Positions 17,684-26,752 of a stretch of 64,000 bases of DNA are shown in pieces. The translations under genes and the position numbers were made by a program. Origin of the DNA: Tatlockia sp. (GTDB lineage Bacteria; Pseudomonadota; Gammaproteobacteria; Legionellales; Legionellaceae). The stretch spans positions 20,284 to 84,283 of the forward strand of contig JACCVV010000068.1 of NCBI GenBank assembly GCA_013697955.1. The letters run 5' to 3'. The number at the start of each line of letters is the position of its first letter. The stretch's first letter is position 1. The notes under the pieces were generated by a model. It saw only the letters and a program-made list of their open reading frames with translations. It was not told the origin of the DNA and made no database searches.

Positions 17684-19054
17684 ATGCCGTATATTCCCCA
17701 TACCCCCGATGATGTAGATGAGATGCTCGCCAGCATTGGCGTTGCTAACATTGCAGGCTTGTTTGATGAAGTTCCAACTTCCTTGCTTTATAGCGAGCTT
17801 AAAAATATTCCTGAAGGCCTAAGTGAAATGGCTATGCTTAAGGAAGCCCAACGTCTGGCGAATAAAAATCAAAATGGTCTTTGTTTTATGGGAGCAGGAA
17901 GTTATGAACATCATATTCCTGCTGCGGTATGGGATATCGCATCAAGGGGTGAGTTTTTAACAGCCTATACGCCCTATCAAGCTGAAGCAAGTCAGGGAAC
18001 CCTGCAGCTTCTTTATGAATATCAAACCATGATAGCTGAACTAACTGGCCTCGATGTAGCCAACGCCTCAATGTATGATGGCGCAACCGCACTGGCAGAA
18101 GCGATTTTGATGGCAGTGCGAATCAATAAAAAATCCAAGGCAAACCGTGTTTTGGTGGCTGGAACTCTAAATCCACTTTATCGTGAAACAATTGAAACCA
18201 TAGTCCGTACTCAACATATTGAGGTTATTACCCTTCCTTTCGATGAAAAACAGGGCATTACAGCACTGGAAAGTCTGGATAAATATCGTGGCGAAGACAT
18301 CACTGCACTGGTGCTTCCTCAACCCAACTTTTTTGGCTGTCTAGAGAAAGTTGACGAATTCACTGACTGGGCAAGAGCTAATCAAACAATATCGATAGCT
18401 TCAGTAAATCCCATATCCCTTGCGCTTTTAAAACCCCCAGGTCAATGGGGCACAGAAGGTGTAGACATTGCTTGCGGTGAGGGACAACCTTTAGGTTCAC
18501 CCATGGCCTCGGGAGGACCTTATTTTGGTTTTTTTAGCACCCGCATGGAACATGTGCGCCAAATGCCTGGTCGGTTAATCGGACAAACCCTCGATAAAGA
18601 CGGCAAAACAGGGTACAGCCTAACCTTGCAAGCGCGTGAACAACACATTCGACGCGGAAAAGCCACCTCCAACATTTGCACTAATCAGGGCTTATTAGTT
18701 ACGGCAGCAACAATACATATGAGTTTACTTGGCGCTGATGGATTATTGGAAGTGGCTAGGCAATGCCATCAAAATACTCAAAAACTTGTATCTGCACTTA
18801 CTGAAATTGATGGGGTTGAAGCTGTTTTTTTAGCACCCAACTTTCATGAAAGTCTCCTTCGTTTGAATCAGCCAGTTGATCAGGTGCTCGAACGCCTGAG
18901 TGAACGGGGAATTATCGGTGGTTATTCGGTAGAATCTCATTTCCCGCAATTGGCGAATACGATTCTGGTTTGTGCAACCGAGATGCGGACAGCTGAGGAT
19001 ATTTCACAATACGCTGATTCATTAAGACAAATTATGGCAAAGCGAGGTAACTGA
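17684..19054 (+). CDS. gcvPA: Glycine dehydrogenase (decarboxylating) subunit 1
   Basis: N-terminal half of the PLP-dependent P protein, in the two-subunit form. It pairs with GcvPB to decarboxylate glycine. The 456 residues start with MPYIPHTPDDVDEML and contain FMGAGSYEHHIPAAV, TPYQAEASQGTLQLLYEYQ, NASMYDGATALAEA and GRLIGQT, all typical of subunit 1. This subunit lacks the PLP lysine, which is on subunit 2. The stop codon overlaps the ATG of the following YciI-like gene (TGATG), indicating tight translational coupling. Confidence 0.96.
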   Translation: MPYIPHTPDDVDEMLASIGVANIAGLFDEVPTSLLYSELKNIPEGLSEMAMLKEAQRLANKNQNGLCFMGAGSYEHHIPAAVWDIASRGEFLTAYTPYQAEASQGTLQLLYEYQTMIAELTGLDVANASMYDGATALAEAILMAVRINKKSKANRVLVAGTLNPLYRETIETIVRTQHIEVITLPFDEKQGITALESLDKYRGEDITALVLPQPNFFGCLEKVDEFTDWARANQTISIASVNPISLALLKPPGQWGTEGVDIACGEGQPLGSPMASGGPYFGFFSTRMEHVRQMPGRLIGQTLDKDGKTGYSLTLQAREQHIRRGKATSNICTNQGLLVTAATIHMSLLGADGLLEVARQCHQNTQKLVSALTEIDGVEAVFLAPNFHESLLRLNQPVDQVLERLSERGIIGGYSVESHFPQLANTILVCATEMRTAEDISQYADSLRQIMAKRGN

Positions 19055-19362
19055 TGTTTATTGTACAGATGACCTATAAAACCCCCATCTCGGAAGTAGA
19101 TAAATTTCTGCAAGCTCACCGGGAATTCCTTGATTATTATTACAAACAAGGGTTGCTTATCGCATCAGGACCCATGAAGCCGAGGACTGGCGGGATCATT
19201 ATCGCAAGCACAACTGATAGGGCCTACCTGGAATCGATCCTGCAACAAGATCCCTACCATTTGGCTGAAATTGCTGATTACCAAATTATTGAATTTACAC
19301 CGGTCAAACATTGCGATGAACTAAGAGACCTTATTCAAAAAACAGAGGGCAAATTATGCTAA
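19054..19362 (+). CDS. YciI-like protein within the glycine cleavage operon
   Basis: The 102-residue protein has the ferredoxin-like fold signature of the YciI family: FIVQMTYK at the start, [26 protein letters not shown], then GGIIIAS and [16 protein letters not shown]. Conserved His and Asp residues of the family (HREFL and DPY) are present. Family members are small and mostly uncharacterised, and some have been proposed to be hydrolase- or dehalogenase-like. The start overlaps the gcvPA stop by one base, and its end overlaps the gcvPB start by 7 bases. It is therefore firmly co-expressed and may act on a glycine-cleavage intermediate or by-product; that role is inference. Confidence 0.88.
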   Translation: MFIVQMTYKTPISEVDKFLQAHREFLDYYYKQGLLIASGPMKPRTGGIIIASTTDRAYLESILQQDPYHLAEIADYQIIEFTPVKHCDELRDLIQKTEGKLC

Positions 19363-20807
19363 TTTTTGAACGCTCAAAGGCTAGCCGGCAAGCAAGAGCA
19401 CAAGCGCCCCATAATATTAACAAAACTCTAGCTATTCCATCGGATTTGTTAAGAACTAAACCCCCACGTCTACCTGCCTGTTCTGAGTTGCAAGTCGTGC
19501 GACATTATACGCGCCTGTCCCAAAAGAATTTTTCAATAGATACTCATTTTTATCCCCTCGGCTCTTGCACTATGAAATACAATCCTCGAGGCGTTCATAA
19601 AGCAGCATCCATTCCTGGACTTATTAATCGTCATCCTTTGGCACCGGAAAGAGCAAGTCAGGGCACTTTGCAGATTTTTTATGAATTACAAAGTTATTTG
19701 GCTGAAATCACCGGGATGCCAGGCGTCTCACTCACTCCAATGGCAGGCTCCCAGGGTGAATTTGCAGGCGTTGCCATGATCAAAGCCTATCATCAATCTC
19801 GCGGTGATTCAGCGCGTGATGAGATGCTTATTCCTGATGCAGCTCATGGAACCAATCCTGCTTCAGCGGCGATGTGCGGCTTTAAAATTGTCGAACTGGT
19901 CACAAAAAAAGATGGTGATCTTGATTTAGAAGAACTCAAGCGTAAAGTCGGACCAAAAACAGCAGGCATCATGTTGACCAATCCTTCAACCTTAGGGTTG
20001 TTTATGCGCCAAATTAAAGACATTGCTGCCATTGTCCATCAGGCTGGCGGGCTTCTGTATTATGATGGGGCTAATCTCAATGCGATTTTAGGAAAAGTTA
20101 GACCTGGAGATATGGGTTTCGATGTAATGCATCTGAATTTACATAAAACTTTTGCTACACCTCATGGGGGTGGCGGACCCGGAGCTGGCCCTGTGGCCGT
20201 TGGCGAGCGATTACTTCCTTTTTTACCGCTACCAACGGTTATCAAAGAGAACAACAATTATCGTTGGGCCAAATCCAATGATATTCCGCAGAGTATTGGC
20301 CGTTTATCCTGCTTTATGGGAAATGCAGGCATTCTCCTTCGGGCTTATTTTTATACCCGGGTTCTAGGAAAAGAAGGTCTGTTACGGGTTTCTGAATTTG
20401 CTACTCTTAATGCCAACTATGTGCTTTCTCAATTGGAAAAATCTGGTTTTAACCCCGCTTACCCAGGACGACGTGCGACTCATGAATTTATAATCACCTT
20501 AAGTCAGGAAAAGAAAACTTTAGGGATCAGTGCAATGGATTTAGCAAAACGCTTACTCGATTATGGCTTCCATGCGCCAACCACCTATTTTCCACTATTA
20601 GTCCCTGAATGCTTGCTAATTGAACCCACTGAAACGGAACCTAAAGAAGAATTAGATGGATTTATTACCGCTATGCAAGCGATTCGTCATGAAGCTCAAA
20701 CCAATCCAGAAGTTTTAAAAGATGCACCGCACACTTTACCAGTGCGCCGGCTTGATGATGTAAAAGCAGCAAGAGAACTTGATTTAAATTATTTTAGGCA
20801 GGATTAA
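19356..20807 (+). CDS. gcvPB: Glycine dehydrogenase (decarboxylating) subunit 2
   Basis: PLP-binding subunit of the two-subunit P protein. The 483 residues contain [44 protein letters not shown] and the PLP lysine in [16 protein letters not shown] (Lys264). The C-terminal [14 protein letters not shown] is characteristic. GAGGGC precedes the ATG, which lies inside the end of the YciI-like gene. It closes the operon and is followed by a terminator at 20948-20985. The gene for the L protein (lipoamide dehydrogenase) is not in the window. Confidence 0.96.
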   Translation: MLIFERSKASRQARAQAPHNINKTLAIPSDLLRTKPPRLPACSELQVVRHYTRLSQKNFSIDTHFYPLGSCTMKYNPRGVHKAASIPGLINRHPLAPERASQGTLQIFYELQSYLAEITGMPGVSLTPMAGSQGEFAGVAMIKAYHQSRGDSARDEMLIPDAAHGTNPASAAMCGFKIVELVTKKDGDLDLEELKRKVGPKTAGIMLTNPSTLGLFMRQIKDIAAIVHQAGGLLYYDGANLNAILGKVRPGDMGFDVMHLNLHKTFATPHGGGGPGAGPVAVGERLLPFLPLPTVIKENNNYRWAKSNDIPQSIGRLSCFMGNAGILLRAYFYTRVLGKEGLLRVSEFATLNANYVLSQLEKSGFNPAYPGRRATHEFIITLSQEKKTLGISAMDLAKRLLDYGFHAPTTYFPLLVPECLLIEPTETEPKEELDGFITAMQAIRHEAQTNPEVLKDAPHTLPVRRLDDVKAARELDLNYFRQD

Positions 20808-21155
20808 AGATAAGGTCATATAGATTTCTGGATGTTAGGACGCGTCCAGAATTTTAGAAAAAACTTTCTAAAAACGAAAAGCACTAATAAATTTAATAGG
20901 CAATTAGATTTAGAAAGTTTAAATCAAGGCAAGTTATGCCCAAAATAAAATCATTGTAAGCTCTTAATTTGCAATGATTTTTTCTTGTTTTTACAAAAGC
21001 CTTTTCTGAATAAAAAAAATAAGTTATAACAGACCTACCTGGGTAAAAGGAATGACAGGGTTGGGGTTCCAGTTTGCTTATCAGCGGGACTATTGAACAA
21101 AAAAACAGTCAGTTGAAGTCTGACGGAACAATTTTTTTCAGGGAGTGAAAAAAAA
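20808..21155. other. Intergenic region with two palindromes and a terminator
   Basis: No supported gene. It holds a 7-bp inverted repeat (20826-20832 with 20845-20851), an AT-rich 9-bp inverted repeat (20852-20860 with 20865-20873), the gcv terminator (20948-20985), and an AT-rich leader before the XRE-like gene with a GTCAG...CTGAC dyad near 21110-21126. Confidence 0.6.
20948..20985 (+). terminator. Rho-independent terminator after gcvPB
   Basis: AAATCATTG (20948-20956) pairs with CAATGATTT (20972-20980), with a 15-base loop, and runs into a T-rich tail. It lies 140 bases after gcvPB. Confidence 0.7.
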
Positions 21156-21422
21156 ATGAATAATAAACTGTTTTCACAGCGCTTTAATCGCGAATTGTCA
21201 TTATTAGGGTTTCCAGAAGAAATCTCCGAAAAAACAAAAGCTGTTTCAAAAGTCTTTGGCGTCACTCGCCATTTAGCTAATGCAATGCTCTTCGGTCATT
21301 TATTACCTTCCAGTGAACAACTTGAGAAAATAGCAGAAATCTTGGAAGTTTGCCCGCAATGGTTAGGCGGCGCGACGGATAAAAAGAAAGCTTATCAGAG
21401 CCGTGAAGAAGAGAGAGTGTAG
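21156..21422 (+). CDS. Small XRE-like DNA-binding protein
   Basis: 88 residues with a helix-turn-helix look resembling phage-repressor-like regulators. FSQRFNRELSLLGFP opens the domain, KAVSKVFGVTRHLANAML forms the turn region, and LPSSEQLEKIAEILEVCPQWLGG closes it. The last segment strongly resembles the XRE pattern L..IA..L.V...WL. The tail is charged. An AGGGAG ribosome-binding site lies just before an A-run and the ATG. The leader contains dyads (near 21110-21126) that may be self-operators. The DUF155 gene follows on the same strand 88 bases later. Confidence 0.75.
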   Translation: MNNKLFSQRFNRELSLLGFPEEISEKTKAVSKVFGVTRHLANAMLFGHLLPSSEQLEKIAEILEVCPQWLGGATDKKKAYQSREEERV

Positions 21423-21510
21423 TCCAAACCGAATTGAGTTATAATACAGGTACTCGTGGTATGGATAGCATCTCTACCACGTTATCTAATTTTAATTCAC
21501 AGGGTTATTT

Positions 21511-22317
21511 ATGGAGTGCCTAAGTTATTGCATTGCCAATACGATTGACTTGAATCGCCTCGATCAACACTTTAAAACAACGTTACCAGGTTACAGTTCT
21601 ACCAGAACGCGCGATGTATTAAAACTTAGCCGCAATGATAGTCATCAAACCCTTATATTCATTTTTAAAAATGGAACCGTAGTCACATGGGGAGTTAAGC
21701 GCCATCAGATCAAGGCTTACCTTGATATCATTATACCTTTTGCCGACAAACCCATCACATTTTTAGTACGCGACGAATTCACCTACAAAATCGGAAAAAA
21801 AACAGCCATTGAACCTCATAATCATTTTGATGTGGATTGTTTAACGATGGATGAAGATAGTCACGAATTGAAATTAAGTTTTTCCTATGGTTTTTCACAG
21901 TCTGTTAAATTGCAGTATTTTGAAACAATCATTGAATCTTTAATTGAAAAATATAACCCAATGATTCAAAGCCTTTCCATTCGCGGCCAAATGCCTATTA
22001 GCCGTGAGCAAATCCGTCAGGTTATTGGTGAGATTCTTGGTGCAAAAAGTGAAATGAATCTGATTTCAAATTTTCTTTATCATCCCAAATATTTTTGGCA
22101 ACATCCGACACTTGAAGAATATTACACCATGATGGAGCGCTACCTGCATATTCAAAGACGGGTAAATGCGATAAATCATCGCCTCGATACCCTAAACGAA
22201 ATTTTTGATATGTTTAATGGCTATCTGGAAACACGCCACTCCCATAATTTAGAGATAGTTATTATCTTTCTGATTGTTGTTGAAGTTGTCTTTGATGTCC
22301 TCAACTTTATTGTATAG
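21511..22317 (+). CDS. DUF155 (Rmd1/RMND1-type) membrane protein
   Basis: The 268 residues match the DUF155 family, named for the eukaryotic mitochondrial proteins Rmd1 and RMND1. FIFKNGTVVTWGVKRHQIKAYL is the N-terminal signature, DEFTYKIG follows, then SHELKLSFSYGFSQSVKLQYFE. A C-terminal coiled region (IQRRVNAINHRLDTLNEIFDMFNGYLE) and a final transmembrane segment (about 247-266) complete the family plan. Members are membrane-anchored and poorly understood in bacteria. The ATG at 21511 has GGGTT upstream, a weak ribosome-binding site. No partner is obvious. Confidence 0.85.
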   Translation: MECLSYCIANTIDLNRLDQHFKTTLPGYSSTRTRDVLKLSRNDSHQTLIFIFKNGTVVTWGVKRHQIKAYLDIIIPFADKPITFLVRDEFTYKIGKKTAIEPHNHFDVDCLTMDEDSHELKLSFSYGFSQSVKLQYFETIIESLIEKYNPMIQSLSIRGQMPISREQIRQVIGEILGAKSEMNLISNFLYHPKYFWQHPTLEEYYTMMERYLHIQRRVNAINHRLDTLNEIFDMFNGYLETRHSHNLEIVIIFLIVVEVVFDVLNFIV

Positions 22318-22396
22318 CTATTAGCCAATGAAAGCGTTAAGTAAGAGATTGAATTCCTTACTATACTTAATAGGTCTAATAAGTTGAGGTCTTATC

Positions 22397-22579
22397 ATGA
22401 ATAAAGATAATGAAAATGAAAGCATAGGGATAATAGGGATTATTGTTATTATTATCTTAGCTGTCATTGGACTCTATTATTTTTTTTCACATCGCCCGCC
22501 CACTGCTTTAAATGTTGAAAGTCATTCCAATGTCCCACTTGAAGTGCCGCATCCTATTAATTCCAAAGGTGTGGAATAG
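22397..22579 (+). CDS. Small single-pass membrane protein
   Basis: 60 residues: a charged N-terminus (MNKDNENES), one strong hydrophobic segment (about 9-30, rich in Ile) and a short polar tail rich in Pro and Asn. TTGAGG lies about 9 bases upstream of the ATG. No family is recognised. The composition, start context and placement between two genes on the same strand make it a plausible real small membrane protein. Confidence 0.5.
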   Translation: MNKDNENESIGIIGIIVIIILAVIGLYYFFSHRPPTALNVESHSNVPLEVPHPINSKGVE

Positions 22580-22687
22580 TTTTTAGCGTTTAATCTTTGG
22601 TGTTTATTAAGTGTAGGTGGGATAACCATGATCTTAATCAATTGATTTGTTACAATGTGAAACATTCTTTATTAACCCCAAAATATT

Positions 22688-23563
22688 ATGCTCATTTGCA
22701 ACAATCAATTATCTACTGACCAGTTACGAGCCCTTAATGACCTTGCTGCTACCTGCCGTGAAGTGGATCGTGATCTTCCTCCCTTATATTTGCATATTCT
22801 CGATCAAAAAAGGCTTTCTGATAATAATTTCCTTTTTTATCAGGATAATCTTTTGATCGGTTTTTTATCGGTTTATTTCTTTTATACCAATGCCTGCGAA
22901 ATTTCTGTAATAATAACTCCGGACAAACGTCGCCAAGGTATTGCCAAACAATTAATTCAGGCAGTTTTACCACTTTTGGAGTCTAAGCAAGTAGACACCT
23001 TACTTTTTTCGACCCCAGAAGTAGTCAATGAAAATTGGCTTTCGGCACTCGGTTTTATCTATCAAAATAGTGAATACCACATGGAGCGCAAAAGCTTTGA
23101 ACCGATTTTAATATCCAAAAATAATCTGGTTATTCGCAAAGCAACCGAAGCGGATATCCCTGCTCTTTGTTCAATTGATGAAGTCTGTTTTCCAGTAGAA
23201 CCAGAGAATATGCCCCTTCGTTTTATTAGTATTTTAAATGATAATGACTACACAATTATGATCGCCTTTCAAAATAACAAAGCTGTGGGCAAGGCTCATA
23301 TTCGCTGGCAAAAGGATGAAGCCATTTTCTCAGATATCGCTATAATCCCGCAATCTCAAAGCCAGGGTTTAGGTTCTGAATTATTAGCAAATTGTATCAA
23401 TGACGCGCTTTTGCATGGCAAAACCAAACTTGCTTTAGATGTTGAAACCTCCAATCATAGCGCTCTTAATTTATATACCCGCCATGATTTTAAATCAGTA
23501 AATGCTATTGATTTTTGGGCTATATCTACCGAAAAATTAAAGAATTTAATGGCAAAATCTTAA
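22688..23563 (+). CDS. Tandem-GNAT acetyltransferase-like protein
   Basis: 291 residues with two GNAT folds. In the first (about 1-135) the acetyl-CoA loop reads DKRRQGIAKQLI; in the second (about 145-285) it reads SQSQGLGSELLANC after FSDIAIIPQ. The second domain continues with LDVETSNHSALNLYTRHDF, a typical GNAT C-terminal motif. The duplicated arrangement resembles mycothiol-synthase-like and other double-GNAT proteins, but the substrate cannot be inferred. The start at 22688 follows an A-rich stretch with no good ribosome-binding site. It is a stand-alone gene. Confidence 0.85.
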   Translation: MLICNNQLSTDQLRALNDLAATCREVDRDLPPLYLHILDQKRLSDNNFLFYQDNLLIGFLSVYFFYTNACEISVIITPDKRRQGIAKQLIQAVLPLLESKQVDTLLFSTPEVVNENWLSALGFIYQNSEYHMERKSFEPILISKNNLVIRKATEADIPALCSIDEVCFPVEPENMPLRFISILNDNDYTIMIAFQNNKAVGKAHIRWQKDEAIFSDIAIIPQSQSQGLGSELLANCINDALLHGKTKLALDVETSNHSALNLYTRHDFKSVNAIDFWAISTEKLKNLMAKS

Positions 23564-23656
23564 TTTTTGTGGGCAATTAATGGAAATTTAGAATTTAAAT
23601 AAACCTTTTTTAAACCCTGACAAAAATAGATATTGCAAGGAGCAAAAAAAATCGGC

Positions 23657-23686
23657 TTGACAGCTTTTCTTTAGCCCCTTTAGTAT
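23657..23686 (+). promoter_or_regulatory. Promoter of the ketoacyl synthase gene
   Basis: A consensus TTGACA (23657-23662) and TAGTAT (23681-23686) are separated by 18 bases, about 70 bases before the ATG at 23758. A 12-base perfect palindrome lies downstream of it at 23727-23738. Confidence 0.5.
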
Positions 23687-23726
23687 TGCTTTTGGCAAAA
23701 GGGAAAGCACTAAATAATAAGTATAA

Positions 23727-23738
23727 GACTGATCAGTC
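23727..23738. repeat. Perfect 12-base palindrome GACTGATCAGTC
   Basis: Lies in the leader between the predicted promoter and the ribosome-binding site of the ketoacyl synthase gene. Its position suggests an operator for a dimeric regulator, which is inference. Confidence 0.35.
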
Positions 23739-23757
23739 AAGCCTAAGAGGATAAGGA

Positions 23758-24981
23758 ATGAAAAAAAGGGTTGTTATTACGGGAATGGAGATAATTTCTT
23801 CCATAGGAAATGGGCTTGAAGCGTTCTGGCAGGCTGCAATTGAAGGTCAATGCGGCATCAAACGAATTCAAAATTATGATCCGAGTCCTTATCCTACTCA
23901 AATCGCTGGCGAAATAACCAATTTAACACTCGCACACCTACCTGAATTTGATAAACCAAAGCGCTATCCTCGCGCGGCGCAATACGCGCTTTACTGTAGT
24001 CACCATGCTATTGAACGCTCAGGACTCAGCAAAGACGAGTTGGCTAATGCTGGAACCTATATCGGCACAAGTCTCGGAGGCGGCCCTGAACTTGAAGCTG
24101 CTTATAAATCATTCTATACCGATAGTTGGAAAAAAATTCCAGCTTTAAGCGTCATTCGAGGAATGCCTAACTCGGTTGCGAACAATATTGCAATTTCTTT
24201 CGGCTTGGGAGGTCCTAACTCGACGATTTCCAATGCCTGCTTATCTTCGGCGGAAGCAATTGGCAATGCCTATCATCAAATTGCTCAAGGGAAATTGACC
24301 ACAGCATTATGCGGCGGCACTGAATCGCTTCTCTGGGAAACCATTATGGCTGCCTGGTGTAAGCTACGTGTAATGTCAACTCAAAATGAACACCCGGAAT
24401 TAGCTTCCAGGCCTTTTGATAAAAATCGTAATGGAATGGTTATGGGTGATGGCGCAGGCATCTTAATCCTTGAAGAATTCCAGCAAGCAAAGGCCAGAGG
24501 AGCAAAAATTTACGCTGAGATTATTGGATTTGGAGAAAGCTGTGATGCGCATCACGTGACAGCACCTTCCATTTCAGGTCAGGTTCGAGCTATTCATAAA
24601 GCCCTCGATGAGGCCAGAGTGGCTATTGGGGATGTTCAGTACATTTCTGCACACGGTACCGGTACGCAACTCAATGACATTACTGAAACTGACACAATTA
24701 AAGCCGTTTTTGGCAAACATGCCTACAACATTCCAATAACCGCACAAAAAGCAATGACTGGACACACAATAGGCGCTGCTGGAGCGATGGAAATCATCGC
24801 TACGACCCTGTGTTTGCAAAATGACATTATATTGCCAACTATAAATCTACACGAGGCTGATCCCGCCTGCGATCTGGACTATGTACCTAATAAAGCTCGC
24901 TCTAAACAAATAGACATCGCTTTATCTAATCATTTCGCCTTTGGAGGGGCTAATGCCGCGTTGTTACTTCGACGTGTTTAA
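23758..24981 (+). CDS. Beta-ketoacyl-ACP synthase (KAS II/FabF type)
   Basis: A condensing enzyme that elongates acyl-ACP with malonyl-ACP in fatty-acid or related synthesis. The 407 residues carry the KAS triad: Cys161 in SNACLSSAEAIG, His299 in SAHGTGTQLND and His336 in TGHTIGAAGAME. NHFAFGGANAALLL is near the end. The Cys context (NACLSS) departs somewhat from the usual ACATG/ACASG form. The gene stands alone, not beside acpP or fabD/G, so it is likely an additional KAS for a special product (for example unusual membrane or lipid A acyl chains) rather than the housekeeping FabF. AAGAGGATAAGG precedes the ATG. Confidence 0.9.
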   Translation: MKKRVVITGMEIISSIGNGLEAFWQAAIEGQCGIKRIQNYDPSPYPTQIAGEITNLTLAHLPEFDKPKRYPRAAQYALYCSHHAIERSGLSKDELANAGTYIGTSLGGGPELEAAYKSFYTDSWKKIPALSVIRGMPNSVANNIAISFGLGGPNSTISNACLSSAEAIGNAYHQIAQGKLTTALCGGTESLLWETIMAAWCKLRVMSTQNEHPELASRPFDKNRNGMVMGDGAGILILEEFQQAKARGAKIYAEIIGFGESCDAHHVTAPSISGQVRAIHKALDEARVAIGDVQYISAHGTGTQLNDITETDTIKAVFGKHAYNIPITAQKAMTGHTIGAAGAMEIIATTLCLQNDIILPTINLHEADPACDLDYVPNKARSKQIDIALSNHFAFGGANAALLLRRV

Positions 24982-25002
24982 ACGGAGAAACGTTTAATTT
25001 AG

Positions 25003-25034
25003 GTAAAGCTCGGGCCTCACGAGCTTTACTAGAG
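25003..25034. terminator. Bidirectional terminator between convergent genes
   Basis: GTAAAGCTCG (25003-25012) and CGAGCTTTAC (25020-25029) form a perfect 10-bp stem with a 7-base loop, followed by a T-rich stretch on the plus strand. It lies between the converging ketoacyl synthase and flavoprotein genes. Confidence 0.7.
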
Positions 25035-25097
25035 ATTTTTGCCTGCTTTAAGCGGGTCGCAGTCCGAAATTTTGCATAAAAGCTATTATCAATCCGA

Positions 25098-26279
25098 TTA
25101 AACAGCCTGGCCTGCTGCCCAGCCAGAAGACCAGGCCCATTGAAAGTTGTAACCTCCAAGCCAACCCGTTATATCCAAAGCTTCTCCAATAAAGTAGAGC
25201 CCTTTAATATGATTTGTCTCCATAGTTTTGGACGAAACCGCATTACAGTCCACCCCCCCAATAGTTACTTCTGCAGTCCGATAGCCTTCCGTGCCATTCG
25301 GTTTAACTATCCAGGAATTGAAAAGGCATCCCAATTCTTCAAGATGTGTATTAGAGAGATCGGCAAGGTTTTTTTCAGCAAGGTTAGTGGATATAAATAC
25401 GTCTACAACACGTCGCGGCAAATATTGAATGAGTAAGGTAAAAAGTTGTTTGCGTGGGGTTTGCTTGCGCACGTCTTTTAAATTTTCAAAAAGGTTTAAA
25501 TCGGGAAGCAAGTTGATGGTTATTGTTTCACCAGACTTCCAGTAAGAAGAAAGTTGCAATATAGCAGGACCACTTAGCCCGCGATGAGTAAATAAGGTAT
25601 TTTCTCTAAATTCGATGCGCTCGTTGGCGGCCTTTGTATCAACAGCAATTCCTGAGAGCTGAGCAAATTTTTCTTTATCCTGCAGGTCTAAAGTAAAGGG
25701 AACGAGGCCAGCTCTGGTAGGCCACACCTTGATCCCAAATTGCTCGGCAATCTTATATGCGAAAGGGCTTGCTCCCATTGTTGGAATGGATAAACCGCCG
25801 GTTGCTATTACAAGTGATTGGCATTGAAAGAAACCTCTGTTTGAAGTCACTTTGAAACGTCCAGTCGCTAATTTTTCAATTTTTTCAATGGTTGTTTTTA
25901 AATGAACAGCCACAGTTGCTTTATCGCATTCAGCAAGCAACATATCGACAATATCCTGGGATTTATTGTCACAAAATAGTTGTCCTAAAGTTTTTTCGTG
26001 GAAAGGAATTTTATATTTATTAACCAGTTCTATAAAATCCCATTGAGTGTATCGAGACAATGCAGATTTTGCAAAATGTGGGTTATTAGAATTATATTTC
26101 TCCATGTCAATGTAATAATTAGTAAAATTACATCGACCCCCACCGGACATTAGAATTTTTTTGCCAACTTTGTTGGCATGATCAAGAACAAGAACTGAAC
26201 GCCGCCGTTTGCCTGCTTCAATTGCACACATCAGGCCAGCAGCGCCAGCCCCGATTACTAATACATCGACCTCTTCCAT
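25098..26279 (-). CDS. FAD-dependent oxidoreductase, HI0933/YhiN family
   Basis: A flavoprotein of the YhiN (HI0933-like) family; its reaction is unknown to me. It opens with the dinucleotide motif VLVIGAGAAGLMCAIEAG, then VGKKILMSGGGRCNFTN, a family hallmark. SLVIATGGLSIPTMG is in the middle, and the C-terminal VTIGGVDCNAVSSKTMETNHIKGLYFIGEALDITGWLGGYNFQWAW segment (key parts GLYFIGE and GGYN) closes the FAD fold. I set the start at 26279 (MEEVDVLVIG), close to the FAD motif as in relatives. An upstream in-frame ATG at 26306 would add nine hydrophobic residues. It is divergent from csbD. Confidence 0.9.
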   Translation of the reverse strand: MEEVDVLVIGAGAAGLMCAIEAGKRRRSVLVLDHANKVGKKILMSGGGRCNFTNYYIDMEKYNSNNPHFAKSALSRYTQWDFIELVNKYKIPFHEKTLGQLFCDNKSQDIVDMLLAECDKATVAVHLKTTIEKIEKLATGRFKVTSNRGFFQCQSLVIATGGLSIPTMGASPFAYKIAEQFGIKVWPTRAGLVPFTLDLQDKEKFAQLSGIAVDTKAANERIEFRENTLFTHRGLSGPAILQLSSYWKSGETITINLLPDLNLFENLKDVRKQTPRKQLFTLLIQYLPRRVVDVFISTNLAEKNLADLSNTHLEELGCLFNSWIVKPNGTEGYRTAEVTIGGVDCNAVSSKTMETNHIKGLYFIGEALDITGWLGGYNFQWAWSSGWAAGQAV

Positions 26280-26397
26280 ACCCACTACAAAAAGAAAAAG
26301 AGACATTATAGCCGAAATCCCTATGGAATTCTTTTAGCCTTTATTGATAGACTGTAATTGATGAGTTTCAATTAATAACATAGCAAAGGAGATTGCA

Positions 26398-26601
26398 ATG
26401 AATAAAGACATATTTGAAGGTAAATGGACAGAAATGAAAGGAAAAATGAAGCAACAGTGGGGTAAATTAACTGATGATGATATGGATCAGATTGAAGGAT
26501 CCAGTGAAGAGCTTAGTGGAAAATTGCAAAAACATTATGGTTATTCAAAAGAAGAAGCTGAAAAGGCAATTGAAAAATTCCGTGATGAAAACGCTGATTA
26601 A
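26398..26601 (+). CDS. CsbD family small stress protein
   Basis: 67 residues with the CsbD signature: WTEMKGKMKQQWGKLTDDDM, then IEGSSEELSGKLQKHYGYSKEEAEKAI, ending in a short charged tail. CsbD-type proteins are small, hydrophilic, three-to-four-helix proteins induced by general stress in many bacteria; their biochemical role is not settled. An AAAGGAG ribosome-binding site lies 7 bases before the ATG. A strong 12-bp hairpin follows the stop. It is a single-gene unit between a divergent flavoprotein gene and lpxD. Confidence 0.93.
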   Translation: MNKDIFEGKWTEMKGKMKQQWGKLTDDDMDQIEGSSEELSGKLQKHYGYSKEEAEKAIEKFRDENAD

Positions 26602-26610
26602 TATTTCTAT

Positions 26611-26640
26611 TATGAGGCCTTTTTTATGAAAGGCCTCATA
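26611..26640. terminator. 12-bp hairpin after csbD
   Basis: TATGAGGCCTTT (26611-26622) and AAAGGCCTCATA (26629-26640) form a perfect stem with a 6-base loop. No T-run follows on the plus strand, but its position just after csbD suggests transcript end formation. Confidence 0.55.
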
Positions 26641-26721
26641 ACCCCCCAATGCGTTCTAATCTAATCCTATCTTTCACCCCTTGCATTATTATTAAAAATC
26701 TAAACAATCTTGTAAAAGATG

Positions 26722-26752
26722 AGTCGCAACTGCGACTACATCGAGTTATAAT
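26722..26752 (+). promoter_or_regulatory. lpxD promoter -10 with an overlapping palindromic operator candidate
   Basis: A perfect TATAAT sits at 26747-26752. The -35 region is replaced by a 16-base palindrome, AGTCGCA-AC-TGCGACT (26722-26737). A poor -35 overlapped by a dyad suggests a regulated promoter for lpxD-polA. The regulator is unknown. Confidence 0.45.

Noticed and set aside
22647..22856. 69-codon frame at the start of the GNAT gene
   Set aside because: It lies in a different frame from the clearly conserved GNAT protein and is not supported by any motif.
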